A DNA stretch of 64,000 nt from contig NZ_CP108364.1 of NCBI RefSeq assembly GCF_035946055.1, positions 4,402,001 to 4,466,000 of the forward strand, read 5' to 3'. The DNA comes from Streptomyces sp. NBC_01341 (GTDB lineage Bacteria; Actinomycetota; Actinomycetes; Streptomycetales; Streptomycetaceae). A program made the position numbers and the translations under genes. Position 1 is the stretch's first letter. Every line of letters begins with the position of its first letter. Of this stretch, positions 17,048 to 25,706 are shown one piece after another. Under the pieces are notes generated by a model. The model ran no database searches. It worked only from the letters and a program-made list of their open reading frames with translations, and was not told where the DNA came from.

Positions 17048-17935
17048 ATGAGGAGCAGCAACCCGGTCTTCTCGCGACGGGGCTTCAGCCGCGACAACGG
17101 TTACGCGGGCTTCAACGCGGCACCGCAGGCCGGGGCCCCCGCAGCGGGTGCCAACCCGTATGCGCAGGGCACGGCCGCCAATCCGTACGCCACGAACCCC
17201 TACGCCCAGCAGGACGCCCAGCTCGGCACGCCGCAGGCGCCGCCGAGCCCCGGCGTGATGACGATCGACGACGTCGTCACCCGCACCGCGATGTCGCTGG
17301 GCACGGTCGTGCTCACCGCCGCGCTCTCCTGGGCCCTGCTGCCCGTCGACGAGGCCAATCTCGGCAAGTCGTACGGCATCGCGATCGGCGCCGCCCTGGT
17401 GGCGTTCGTCTTCGCGATGATCCAGTCCTTCAAGCGCAAGGCGTCCCCGGCGCTGATCCTGGCCTACGCGGCCTTCGAGGGTGTCTTCCTCGGAGTGATC
17501 TCCAGCGCGGTCAGCACCTACATCAGCCCCGGCACGGTGATCCAGGCGGTGATCGGCACCATGTGTGTCTTCGCCGGCGTCCTGATCGCCTACAAGATGC
17601 GCTGGATCCGGGTCACCCGCCGCTTCTACGGCTTCGTGATGGCCGCGGCCATGGGCTTCGTGCTCCTGCTGGTGGTCAACCTGCTGTTCAGCGTGTTCGG
17701 CGGCGGTGACGGCCTGGGCTTCCGCAGCGGCGGCCTCGGCATCCTCTTCGGCGTCGTCGGCATCATCCTCGGTGCGTGCTTCCTGGCCCTCGACTTCAAG
17801 CAGGTCGAGGACGGCATCGCCTACGGCGCACCGCGCGAGGAGTCCTGGCTGGCGGCCTTCGGCCTCACGCTGACCCTGGTGTGGATCTATCTGGAGATGC
17901 TGCGCCTGCTCTCCATCCTCAACGGGAACGACTGA
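17048..17935 (+). CDS. Bax inhibitor-1/YccA-like membrane protein
   Basis: 295-residue integral membrane protein. An N-terminal cytoplasmic region rich in Asn, Pro, Tyr and Ala (repeated NPYA motifs, about residues 30-60) precedes roughly seven hydrophobic helices (about residues 80-290). It fits the actinobacterial Bax-inhibitor-1-like family, whose distant relatives leak Ca2+ or modulate FtsH; function here is unknown. ATG 17048 has GGAGGAG immediately upstream. A strong 21-bp hairpin follows the stop. Located directly downstream of bldA on the same strand but with its own promoter-like site. Confidence 0.88.
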   Translation: MRSSNPVFSRRGFSRDNGYAGFNAAPQAGAPAAGANPYAQGTAANPYATNPYAQQDAQLGTPQAPPSPGVMTIDDVVTRTAMSLGTVVLTAALSWALLPVDEANLGKSYGIAIGAALVAFVFAMIQSFKRKASPALILAYAAFEGVFLGVISSAVSTYISPGTVIQAVIGTMCVFAGVLIAYKMRWIRVTRRFYGFVMAAAMGFVLLLVVNLLFSVFGGGDGLGFRSGGLGILFGVVGIILGACFLALDFKQVEDGIAYGAPREESWLAAFGLTLTLVWIYLEMLRLLSILNGND

Positions 17936-17948
17936 CCCGTAGGCGCGC

Positions 17949-17995
17949 GACGACGGACGGCCCGCAGGCGACATGCCTGCGGGCCGTCCGTCGTC
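17949..17995. terminator. Bidirectional terminator, 21-bp stem
   Basis: Perfect 21-bp arms (17949-17969 and 17975-17995) with a 5-nt loop between the converging Bax-inhibitor-like and DUF4287-like genes. Confidence 0.92.
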
Positions 17996-18013
17996 ACGGG
18001 GAGGTGCGGGAGC

Positions 18014-18244
18014 TCAGCGGAGGTTCCTGGCCGCTCGTCTCAGGTCGTACTCATGGATGATCGCCTTGGCGTGGCCGTACGTGAGGTCGTGTTCGCTCCG
18101 CAGCCAGCTGACCTTCTCCTCGAAGCGGACCAGGGAGGGCCCTTCTTCGACGGTGCGGAGCCAGTCGGCGATGTCACGACCGGTGCAGCGAGGGATCCGG
18201 GAGAGCAGGTTGCGGTGGGTTTCTTCGGAGAAGACTTGAGACAT
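18014..18244 (-). CDS. DUF4287-like small protein
   Basis: 76-residue soluble protein with the pattern of DUF4287 proteins: an N-terminal SEETHRNLLSRIPRCTGRDI segment, a central Trp (DWLRTVEEGP) and a C-terminal DLTYGHAKAIIHEYDLRRA helix. The family is common in actinobacteria and its function is unknown. I chose ATG 18244; the open frame runs upstream to 18319 but the family N-terminus is short. It diverges from the next gene across about 100 bp. Confidence 0.8.
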   Translation of the reverse strand: MSQVFSEETHRNLLSRIPRCTGRDIADWLRTVEEGPSLVRFEEKVSWLRSEHDLTYGHAKAIIHEYDLRRAARNLR

Positions 18245-18345
18245 CGGCGCCTCCGACGCAGTGCGCGTAGCTGGTCCTTGCCCGACACCGTGCCCGAGCG
18301 ACGCCGTGTTGGCAACCATCCGGTGGGGGCGCGTAGGGTCACGGC

Positions 18346-18675
18346 GTGCTCGATACGACTCCTCTGATCACTGCCGTGGACCGCTTCGCCGACCGTCTGC
18401 GGAGCACTCCGCAGAGCCGGCTGCAGCAGGGTGTGGCCGCAGAAGCCCTGGCCACGGCCAGGGAGCTGTCCACGTGGGCGCAACGCACCGAGGCGCCGGA
18501 CCTGGAGGCCCGGGTCATGCCCGACGCCGGGATATTCGCCGTGGGGGACCAGCTCGCGGTCGCCGGCCGGGATCTGGCGGTGGCACTGGAAACGGCCCCG
18601 TCCCAGGAGCTGGACGAGGCCGTGAGCCGTGTCGAGGAGGCGTCGGTGCGGGCCTTCTCACCCGGGCCCCGCTAG
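18346..18675 (+). CDS. Small hypothetical helical protein
   Basis: 109-residue protein that I do not recognise. It is Ala-rich and predicted helical, with no signal peptide or membrane segment. GTG 18346 is the chosen start. Its TAG stop overlaps the TAG stop of the converging gene in a shared CTAG (18672-18675), so no room exists for a terminator between them. Codon use is typical of the genome, supporting that it is real. Confidence 0.7.
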   Translation: MLDTTPLITAVDRFADRLRSTPQSRLQQGVAAEALATARELSTWAQRTEAPDLEARVMPDAGIFAVGDQLAVAGRDLAVALETAPSQELDEAVSRVEEASVRAFSPGPR

Positions 18676-19529
18676 AACGAGGCGATGACGCGGTCGGCCA
18701 GGATGTAGACGTTCTCCTCGCCGCACGAGAAGGTCAGCGCGTAGGCGCCGGAGACGCCGGAACCGCCGAGCAGCACCGGCTGCTCACCGGAACGCAGTGA
18801 GTCGGCGAGCCGTTCCGCGGTCTCCCGGTGGCCGGGGGTCATGCACAGCGTCGTGCCGTCGGCGAAGACGTACACGTCGAGGGTCCCGAGGGGGCCGGGC
18901 CGCACGTCGGTGAGCTCCGTGCCGGTATCGGCGAGCCGCTCCAGACGGTTCACGGTACGCTCATGGTCGGTTACGACGGGTGCCTGGACGGGCACGAAAT
19001 CCGGGTGCGAGGGGTGGCGGCGACGGGCCGCGGCCAGCTCGGGTGAGTCCTCGGCGAACTCCGCGTACTCGGCGACACCGGCGGTCTCGGGCAGGTCGGT
19101 GAGACCGGCCAGCCCCGCCAGCTCGTCCAAGGCGTCGTCGGCGTCGAGGTCCATCGCCTCCAGGCCCACGAAGTCGGTCTGCCGCGGCATGAAGAACGGG
19201 ACGTCGTCGCCGAGCCCGCCCAGCAGAGAGGGGGCGTCGGCCGCGTCGCGGGCCTCCTGTGCGGCCCAGAAGGCGCGGGCCTCGGCGAGCTCACGCTCCC
19301 GCTCCTCGGCGAGCGCCTCCGCGACGGCGGTGCGTATCTCCTCGGCGGGTGTGCCGCTGCTGCGGTCCTGCTGCCCGGGCAGGGAGGCGTGGAGTGCCCG
19401 CCCCTCCGCGAGCTCGGTGCGCAGGGCCGTCACCTGCTTGCGCAGCCCGTGAGCAGCGTGCAGAGCGGCGGCGCCGACGGCCGTGGCAGCGGCGGTGGTC
19501 AGCAACAGGGCAAACGGCATGGCGCTCAC
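18672..19529 (-). CDS. Membrane-anchored hypothetical protein
   Basis: Protein of about 285 residues with one N-terminal hydrophobic helix (MPFALLLTTAAATAVGAAAL), then a coiled-coil-like charged region (HGLRKQVTALRTELAEG), an acidic middle and a C-terminal domain ending in CGEENVYILADRVIASF. I do not recognise a family with certainty; the layout suggests a membrane-anchored cytoplasmic protein. GTG 19529 is preferred because GGGAG lies 7-8 nt upstream; GTG 19556 and ATG 19535 are in-frame alternatives. Its stop is shared as CTAG with the converging small gene. Confidence 0.75.
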   Translation of the reverse strand: MSAMPFALLLTTAAATAVGAAALHAAHGLRKQVTALRTELAEGRALHASLPGQQDRSSGTPAEEIRTAVAEALAEERERELAEARAFWAAQEARDAADAPSLLGGLGDDVPFFMPRQTDFVGLEAMDLDADDALDELAGLAGLTDLPETAGVAEYAEFAEDSPELAAARRRHPSHPDFVPVQAPVVTDHERTVNRLERLADTGTELTDVRPGPLGTLDVYVFADGTTLCMTPGHRETAERLADSLRSGEQPVLLGGSGVSGAYALTFSCGEENVYILADRVIASF

Positions 19530-19680
19530 TGACATACTCCCGGTTTCAATCGACACCCCCGACTTCCTACATCAGCTTGTCCTGCACCTGTGCCTGCTGT
19601 CAGTGCATTACGTCACGAAATGGACAGGTCTTTGGGCCCGAGGCTTAGGTCTGTGGCTGGTGTGACCTGGGTAAACGACT

Positions 19681-19713
19681 CTCCCCCGGGACGCAGATCA
19701 CATCCTGGGGGAG
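19681..19713 (-). terminator. Terminator downstream of the thiolase gene
   Basis: 11-bp inverted repeat with one mismatch (19681-19691 with 19703-19713) lying 194 bp past the thiolase stop on its transcript. Confidence 0.55.
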
Positions 19714-19795
19714 ATTCGGTCACGATCGGGGCTCGCCCCGGTTCAGGAGTACCTCGACGCGGGACACAGGGCCCGCGACGGGGCCCCGTTTCCCG

Positions 19796-19922
19796 CGCTA
19801 CGCCTCAGCTCAGCCGCTCGGTGTGCGTGGTCGCGCTGAAGCTTCGCCTGCGCTGCGGGCAGGTGCCGCCCTCGTACCTCGGGCGACCCCGACCCTCCGC
19901 TACGCCTCAGCTCAGCCGCTCG
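19796..19922. repeat. 25-bp direct repeat duplicating the thiolase 3' end
   Basis: CGCTACGCCTCAGCTCAGCC and the next five bases occur at 19796-19820 and exactly again at 19898-19922, offset 102 bp. The second copy contains the thiolase stop codon and last codons; the first is a free-standing duplicate downstream. The 77 bp between them show no gene. Confidence 0.85.
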
Positions 19923-21127
19923 ATGACCATGGCCATGCCCTGGCCGCCGCCCACGCACATCGTCTCCAGGCCCAACTGCTTGTCGTGGAACTGCAGGCTG
20001 TTGATCAGCGTGCCCGTGATCCGGGCGCCGGTCATGCCGAAGGGGTGGCCCACCGCGATCGCGCCGCCGTTGACGTTGACCTTGTCCAGCGGCAGGCCGA
20101 GGTCCCGGTAGGACGGGATGACCTGGGCCGCGAACGCCTCGTTGATCTCGGCCAGGTCGATGTCGTCGATGGTCAGGCCGGCGCGCTTGAGTGCCTGCTT
20201 GCTGGCCTCGACCGGGCCGTAGCCCATGATCTCGGGGGACAGGCCCGAGACGCCGGTCGAGACGATGCGGGCCAGCGGGGTCAGGCCCAGCTCGCGCGCC
20301 TTGGTGTCGGACATGATCACGAGGGCGGCGGCGCCGTCGTTGAGGGGGCAGCAGTTCCCCGCGGTGACGAGACCGTCGGGACGGAACACCGGCTTGAGGC
20401 CCTGTACGCCCTCCAGGGACACCCCGGCGCGCGGGCCGTCGTCCTTGGAGACGACCGTGCCGTCCGGCGTCGTCACGGGGGTGATCTCGCGCTCCCAGAA
20501 GCCGTTCTTGATGGCTTCTTCGGCGAGGTTCTGCGACCGCACGCCGAACTCGTCCATGTCCTGGCGGGTGACGCCCTTGGTCCTGGCCAGGTTCTCGGCG
20601 GTCTGCCCCATCGAGATGTACGCGTCCGGGACCAGGCCCTCCTCGCGCGGGTCGGTCCAGCTCGCACCCGACTCCTCTGCACGGGCCGCCGTGCGGGCCT
20701 CGGCGTCGGCGAACAGCGGGTTGTGCGTGTCCGGGAGGCTGTCCGAGTTGCCCTTCACGAAGCGGGACACCATCTCGACACCGGCGGAGATGAAGACGTC
20801 GCCCTCGCCTGCCTTGATGGCGTGCAGCGCCATCCGGCTCGTCTGCAGCGAGGAGGAGCAGTAGCGGGTGACCGTACAGCCGGGGAGGTGGTCCATCCCC
20901 ATCTGTACGGCGATGATGCGGCCCAGGTTGTTGCCCTGCTCGCCGCCGGGGAGGCCGCAGCCGAGCATCAGGTCGTCGATGTCCCTCGGGTCCAGCTCCG
21001 GGACCTTGGCCAGCGCGGTCTGGATGATGGTCGCGGTCAGGTCGTCCGCGCGCAGATCCTTCAGGGACCCCTTGAAGGCCCGGCCGATGGGCGAACGGGC
21101 AGCAGAGACGATCACGGCTTCGGGCAT
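19907..21127 (-). CDS. Acetyl-CoA C-acyltransferase (thiolase)
   Basis: 406-residue thiolase-superfamily enzyme. The nucleophilic cysteine is in TRYCSSSLQ (C90), the histidine motif is GHPFGMTGAR near residue 355, and the second catalytic cysteine is in CVGGGQGMAMVIERLS at the end. The His block differs from the common GHPIGATGAR. It should cleave or form 3-ketoacyl-CoA in fatty-acid or branched-chain degradation; direction and chain length are not decidable. I chose ATG 21127, where the conserved PEAVIVSAARSPIG begins. The 3' end is partly duplicated downstream. Confidence 0.93.
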   Translation of the reverse strand: MPEAVIVSAARSPIGRAFKGSLKDLRADDLTATIIQTALAKVPELDPRDIDDLMLGCGLPGGEQGNNLGRIIAVQMGMDHLPGCTVTRYCSSSLQTSRMALHAIKAGEGDVFISAGVEMVSRFVKGNSDSLPDTHNPLFADAEARTAARAEESGASWTDPREEGLVPDAYISMGQTAENLARTKGVTRQDMDEFGVRSQNLAEEAIKNGFWEREITPVTTPDGTVVSKDDGPRAGVSLEGVQGLKPVFRPDGLVTAGNCCPLNDGAAALVIMSDTKARELGLTPLARIVSTGVSGLSPEIMGYGPVEASKQALKRAGLTIDDIDLAEINEAFAAQVIPSYRDLGLPLDKVNVNGGAIAVGHPFGMTGARITGTLINSLQFHDKQLGLETMCVGGGQGMAMVIERLS

Positions 21128-21311
21128 CACGCGGCTCCATGAGGGCTGGAAGGCAGGAAAGGCTGGGCTGCCTTGGAAGTTACCCGGACGTATAGCTGAG
21201 GTCACCCGACAGGCGATGTGATGCGGGCCTCTTTTCTAAGCAACCGCTCAGTCGCTCGCAAGGTTCCCGGCCGGTCAGCAGCCGCAGGGCTCAGGGCGGG
21301 CCGGCGACCGC

Positions 21312-21344
21312 GCCGGTGCCGCTGTTCGCGACACCGGCACCGGC
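21312..21344 (-). terminator. Terminator after the SGNH hydrolase gene
   Basis: Perfect 10-bp inverted repeat GCCGGTGCCG / CGGCACCGGC (21312-21321, 21335-21344), 31 bp past the SGNH hydrolase stop. Confidence 0.6.
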
Positions 21345-21375
21345 CCCGGTCTCCGTACACCTCAGGGGCGCGCGT

Positions 21376-22461
21376 TCAGGCCCGGCGCCACGTGGCACCG
21401 GATCCGTGCCCCGGCATCCACTTCCCGAGGGCGTCGGACGCCTTGCCCGCACCCTCGTGCGGCACCGGCTCGGTGTGTGCGGGGAGGCGTCGGCGCCTGC
21501 GGTGCTTGAGGAGGGCCCAGGGCGCGCGCGCCCCCGTCACCTCGGTACCGGCCTCCCGAGCCGCCCGTGAAGCCGCCTTCGCCACCGGCAGCATGCCCTC
21601 CCGGCGCGAGCCGTCGAGGTGGTCGGACTCGGGCCACAGCCCGAGCGCCGCGCACAGGGTGGGCAGCATCGCCATCGCCGCGGTCGCATAGCCCTCGGCG
21701 GAGGGGTGGTAGTTGTCGGGGCCGAAGAGTTCCCGGGGGTTCGCCTCGAACTCGGGACCGAGCAGGTCTCCCAGTGAGACCGTCCGGCCACCCTGTTCCA
21801 CCGCGCCGATCGTCTGGGCGGCCGCGAGCTGCCGGCTGACCCGCCGGGCCAGCCAGCGCAGCGGCTGGTAGACGGGCTCGATCGTGCCCAGGTCGGGGCA
21901 GGTTCCCACGACGACTTCCGCGCCCGCCGTGCGCAGTCTGCGTACGGCGGTGCTCAGAAAGCGCACCGACTGTGTCGCGGGCATCCGATGGGTCACGTCG
22001 TTCGCGCCGATCATGATCGCGCACACGTCCGGTACACCGGACGGATCCGCGAGCACGAGCGACACCTGACGCTCCAGGTCGTCGGACCGCGCACCCGGAA
22101 GGGCCGCGTTCCGCAGGTCCACCGGCCGTTCGGCGACCGCCGCGAGTCCCGACGCCAGCAGTGCGCCAGGTGTCTGGCCCGCTCGGCGCACCCCCTGCCC
22201 GGCCGCCGTCGAGTCGCCGAGCATGACGAACCGCAGCGGATCCGCGGGGCCGGCGAACGCCACCCCGTACCGCCCGTCCGCACTCGGCGGGACGGGCGCG
22301 CTTCCCCCGCCCACCCGCCGTTTCGCCAGTTGCACCTCGGCCAGCACCAGACCCACTGTCGCCGCACCGATCAGCCCGACGCTCCCGCCGCCGTAGGCCG
22401 CACCCGCTGCGATCCGCCGTGCCACCCTCGCTCTTGACACAGTCCGGTCCACCTCCTCCAT
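21376..22461 (-). CDS. SGNH/GDSL-family hydrolase, membrane-anchored
   Basis: 361-residue SGNH-fold esterase/lipase. Block I is FVMLGDSTAAGQG with the catalytic serine, block III is GANDVTH with the oxyanion Asn, and block V is DNYHPSAEGY with the Asp-His pair. A hydrophobic N-terminal segment (about residues 15-42) suggests an uncleaved anchor or signal. Expected to hydrolyse an ester outside the membrane; the substrate is unknown. It diverges from the cystathionine beta-synthase gene across about 120 bp. Confidence 0.88.
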   Translation of the reverse strand: MEEVDRTVSRARVARRIAAGAAYGGGSVGLIGAATVGLVLAEVQLAKRRVGGGSAPVPPSADGRYGVAFAGPADPLRFVMLGDSTAAGQGVRRAGQTPGALLASGLAAVAERPVDLRNAALPGARSDDLERQVSLVLADPSGVPDVCAIMIGANDVTHRMPATQSVRFLSTAVRRLRTAGAEVVVGTCPDLGTIEPVYQPLRWLARRVSRQLAAAQTIGAVEQGGRTVSLGDLLGPEFEANPRELFGPDNYHPSAEGYATAAMAMLPTLCAALGLWPESDHLDGSRREGMLPVAKAASRAAREAGTEVTGARAPWALLKHRRRRRLPAHTEPVPHEGAGKASDALGKWMPGHGSGATWRRA

Positions 22462-22580
22462 GCCGCACAGCCGTACACAGGACTAACTGCCCCGCAGGGG
22501 GCCCGGCCCAATCGCCTGGTCCAATCTCCCGCACGTACGCATAGTCTTGCTTGACCATCTCGGAGATCCCGGAGTACACG

Positions 22581-23984
22581 GTGCAATTCCACGATTCGAT
22601 GATCAGTCTTGTCGGCAACACCCCGCTGGTCAGGCTGCGCAATGTGACGGCAGGCATTCAGGCGACGGTCCTGGCCAAGGTCGAGTACTTCAACCCCGGC
22701 GGGTCGGTGAAGGACCGCATCGCGCTGCGCATGATCGAGGCCGCCGAGCAGAGCGGTGAGCTGAAGCCCGGCGGCACGATCGTCGAGCCCACCAGTGGCA
22801 ACACCGGTGTGGGCCTCGCGATCGTCGCCCAGCAGAAGGGCTACAAGTGCATCTTCGTCTGCCCGGACAAGGTGTCCACGGACAAGATCAACGTGCTGCG
22901 CGCGTACGGTGCCGAGGTCGTCGTCTGCCCCACCGCCGTCGACCCGGAGCACCCGGACTCGTACTACAACGTGTCCGACCGGCTGGTCCGTGAGACGCCG
23001 GGGGCCTGGAAGCCCGACCAGTACTCCAACCCCAACAACCCGCGCTCGCACTACGAGACCACGGGTCCCGAGCTCTGGGAGCAGACGGAGGGGAGGATCA
23101 CCCACTTCGTCGCGGGCGTCGGCACCGGCGGCACGATCTCCGGCACGGGCCGCTATCTCAAGGAGATCAGCGACAACGGTGTGAAGGTCGTCGGCGCCGA
23201 CCCGGAGGGCTCGGTCTACTCCGGCGGCTCCGGGCGCCCGTACCTCGTGGAGGGGGTCGGCGAGGACTTCTGGCCGAGCGCCTACGACCGCACGGTCACC
23301 GACGAGATCGTCGCGGTCTCGGACAAGGACTCCTTCCAGATGACGCGCCGCCTCGCCAAGGAGGAGGGCCTCCTCGTCGGCGGTTCCTGCGGCATGGCCG
23401 TCGTCGCGGCACTGGAGGTGGCCGCGCGCCTCGGTCCCGACGACGTGGTGGTCGTCCTGCTCCCGGACAGCGGCCGCGGTTACATGAGCAAGATCTTCAA
23501 CGACGAGTGGATGGCCGACTACGGCTTCCTGGAGGACGCCGGCCCGTCCGCCCGGGTCGGCGCGGTGCTCGACTTCAAGGAGGGGCCGCTCCCCTCGCTC
23601 GTCCACATGCACCCGGAGGAGACGGTCGGCGAGGCCATCGACGTACTCCGGGAGTACGGCGTCTCGCAGATGCCGATCGTGAAGCCCGGCGCGGGTCACC
23701 CGGACGTGATGGCCGCCGAGGTCATCGGCTCCGTGGTGGAGCGGCAACTGCTGGACGCCCTGTTCACCCAGCGGGCGACGCTGTCCGACCCGCTGGAGAA
23801 GCACATGTCGGCCCCGCTGCCCCAGGTCGGCTCCGGCGAGCCGGTCGAGGACCTGATGGCCGTGCTCAGCGGTACGGACGGTGCGGATGCGGCGATCGTC
23901 CTCGTCGAGGGCAAGCCGAAGGGCGTGGTGAGCAGGCAGGACGTGCTGGCCTTCCTCGCCAAGGGCGCGACCCCGAAGCCGTAA
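22581..23984 (+). CDS. Cystathionine beta-synthase
   Basis: 467-residue PLP enzyme that condenses serine (or a related acceptor) with homocysteine to cystathionine, the entry to reverse transsulfuration. The PLP lysine is in NPGGSVKDRIALRMIE, the phosphate-binding loop is EPTSGNTGVGLA, and GVGTGGTISGTGRYLKE follows. The C-terminal ~125 residues hold a pair of CBS regulatory domains. GTG 22581 (MQFHDSMISLVGNTP) has GGAG 7 nt upstream and matches the family N-terminus better than the open frame from TTG 22551. Confidence 0.94.
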   Translation: MQFHDSMISLVGNTPLVRLRNVTAGIQATVLAKVEYFNPGGSVKDRIALRMIEAAEQSGELKPGGTIVEPTSGNTGVGLAIVAQQKGYKCIFVCPDKVSTDKINVLRAYGAEVVVCPTAVDPEHPDSYYNVSDRLVRETPGAWKPDQYSNPNNPRSHYETTGPELWEQTEGRITHFVAGVGTGGTISGTGRYLKEISDNGVKVVGADPEGSVYSGGSGRPYLVEGVGEDFWPSAYDRTVTDEIVAVSDKDSFQMTRRLAKEEGLLVGGSCGMAVVAALEVAARLGPDDVVVVLLPDSGRGYMSKIFNDEWMADYGFLEDAGPSARVGAVLDFKEGPLPSLVHMHPEETVGEAIDVLREYGVSQMPIVKPGAGHPDVMAAEVIGSVVERQLLDALFTQRATLSDPLEKHMSAPLPQVGSGEPVEDLMAVLSGTDGADAAIVLVEGKPKGVVSRQDVLAFLAKGATPKP

Positions 23985-24185
23985 CAGCCGCTTCTCCGGG
24001 TTCGTGAAAACGGTACGAGCGCGACACGTCGGCGCAGCACCGGCTTAACACGGCTCCGGCAGAGTCATGGGTGTCGGCAGGGAAACCCGCCGGCACCACA
24101 TACGGCGACACGGACTACGGAGCGGCTCCCGGACCTCCACCGTCGCCAGGACGCGACACCCGGCCCTGACCCGGGACCGCGTCCC

Positions 24186-24244
24186 TCGCGGGGACCGCCG
24201 TCGTCCCGCCCTCCGGGCAACCGGGGGTGCGGCGGTCCCCGCGA
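24186..24244. terminator. Hairpin between the CBS and small membrane protein genes
   Basis: Perfect 15-bp arms (24186-24200 and 24230-24244) around a 29-nt loop. It lies in the 316-bp gap between converging genes (23985-24300), where I see no gene. Confidence 0.7.
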
Positions 24245-24300
24245 CATACCCCTGCGCGGACCCGGCGGGCCCTCGTGCCGTCTGCCGCCCCGCGGGCCCC

Positions 24301-24720
24301 TCAGTCGTCCCAGTCCGACGCGGCCCGCCGCTCCCCCCGGAACCACGGCCATGTGCGGGCGGCGTGGACGGCGTTGACCGCGACGATTCCCAGCCAGGCC
24401 ACCACGAGCCCGTCGATCCCGGCGTTCACGACGCCGATCGCGGACAGGGGGACGGCCAGCACCAGCGAGACGACCCCGAAGCCGAACCGCTCCCCGAAGG
24501 TCCCGCCCGGCCGGGCGGGCGGCGGACCGCTCCGTGCCACCGTCGTCCGCTGTTCGGCGAGGTGCCGCCGCACCCGCCGGTCGAGCGTCTCGTCGAGCCG
24601 CTGCTCGACCTTCCCGAGGAACGAGTCGACGAGCGCGGACTCGTACTCCGGCCCCAGCTCACCGCGGGCCTGCAGGGTCGCGTCGAGCTCTCGTCTCAGC
24701 TCGGGGTCACGGGCTTCCAT
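24301..24720 (-). CDS. Small integral membrane protein
   Basis: 139-residue protein. The N-terminal half is charged and helical (MEARDPELRRELDATLQARGEL..., then VEQRLDETLDRRVRRHLAEQ), followed by two hydrophobic helices (about residues 77-95 and 98-118) and a short polar tail. This resembles actinobacterial proteins often annotated only as integral membrane proteins; no function can be assigned. ATG 24720 is the start. It diverges from the next gene across about 125 bp. Confidence 0.8.
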   Translation of the reverse strand: MEARDPELRRELDATLQARGELGPEYESALVDSFLGKVEQRLDETLDRRVRRHLAEQRTTVARSGPPPARPGGTFGERFGFGVVSLVLAVPLSAIGVVNAGIDGLVVAWLGIVAVNAVHAARTWPWFRGERRAASDWDD

Positions 24721-24844
24721 ACGCCCTACCGTACGAAGCGGGCCCGCCCGGGTCAGTGGGGTTAGCCCCCCTGTTCCGGCTCGTGCGCGAGGCGGGCCGT
24801 GCGTGGTCGGCGTAGCGTGGTCTCCGGGACCTGGGAGGCGTGCC

Positions 24845-25648
24845 ATGTCCGTCACCGCACCGATCGCCCGCGCGATCCGGCGTACGTCGGGGGCCAGGGC
24901 CCGTGAGGTCAACGAGGCGGAGCTCCGGGCGACCCTGTCCACGTACCGTGAGCTGTCCGACGAGGACTGGCGGCGGCCGAGCCCGTGCGCCGGCTGGACG
25001 GTCCGGGACATGCTCGCGCACACCGTCGGCCAGTACGAGGAACTTCCGCGCCCCTGGGTGGCGGTGCGGCGGATCCGGTGGGCCCGGCGGACCCACCCCG
25101 CCCTCGGCCCGCTCGACGGGCACAACGAGATCCAGATCGAGGACCGGCAGGGCGTCCCGGGCCGCGAACTCATCGGCGCGCTCGCCCGCTACGCCCCCCA
25201 GGCCATCATCGCCATGCGCCGCCTGCCCGCAGCCGTACGACGCAGGGTCCGGCCGAGTGTGCTGTACCCGGAGGCGAAGGCGCTGCCCGAGGACTCGATG
25301 GACTACCTCTACCGCGTCCTCATGGTCCGGGACACCTGGATGCACCGGATGGACCTCGGCGATGCCACCGGGGCGGCTCCCGTGCTGGGCGGGCACGACC
25401 GGGAGGTCATGGACCAGGTGGTCCTCGACCTGGCCCTCACCTGGACCGGACCCGCCGCGGAGCTCGATCTCCACGGGCCCGCCGGAGGGAATCACCTGCT
25501 GGGCAGCGGGGCCCCGGCGGCCGTCGTCCGTGCCGACGCCGTCGACCTCGCCCGGCACCTTTCGGGGCGGCGCGTGCGCGGCACCCTGGAGGTGGAGGGC
25601 GATCCCGGAGCACGGTCGGTGCTGATGGCGGCGCGTGTCGTGTTCTGA
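24845..25648 (+). CDS. Maleylpyruvate-isomerase-family mycothiol-dependent enzyme
   Basis: 267-residue protein of the DinB-like mycothiol metalloenzyme family. It contains the N-terminal WTVRDMLAHTVGQYEEL segment with a candidate metal-binding His, and a later RDTWMHRMDL segment supplying another. Members use mycothiol, the actinobacterial low-molecular-weight thiol, for detoxification or isomerisation. ATG 24845 lies 5 nt after a GGAGG-like box. The open frame extends far upstream, but only this part has family character. Specific substrate unknown. Confidence 0.83.
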   Translation: MSVTAPIARAIRRTSGARAREVNEAELRATLSTYRELSDEDWRRPSPCAGWTVRDMLAHTVGQYEELPRPWVAVRRIRWARRTHPALGPLDGHNEIQIEDRQGVPGRELIGALARYAPQAIIAMRRLPAAVRRRVRPSVLYPEAKALPEDSMDYLYRVLMVRDTWMHRMDLGDATGAAPVLGGHDREVMDQVVLDLALTWTGPAAELDLHGPAGGNHLLGSGAPAAVVRADAVDLARHLSGRRVRGTLEVEGDPGARSVLMAARVVF

Positions 25649-25706
25649 GCCCTGCCCCCGCCGTTGCCGGAGGCACTGCGCGCCGTGACGTTCCGGCGCA
25701 CCGGCC

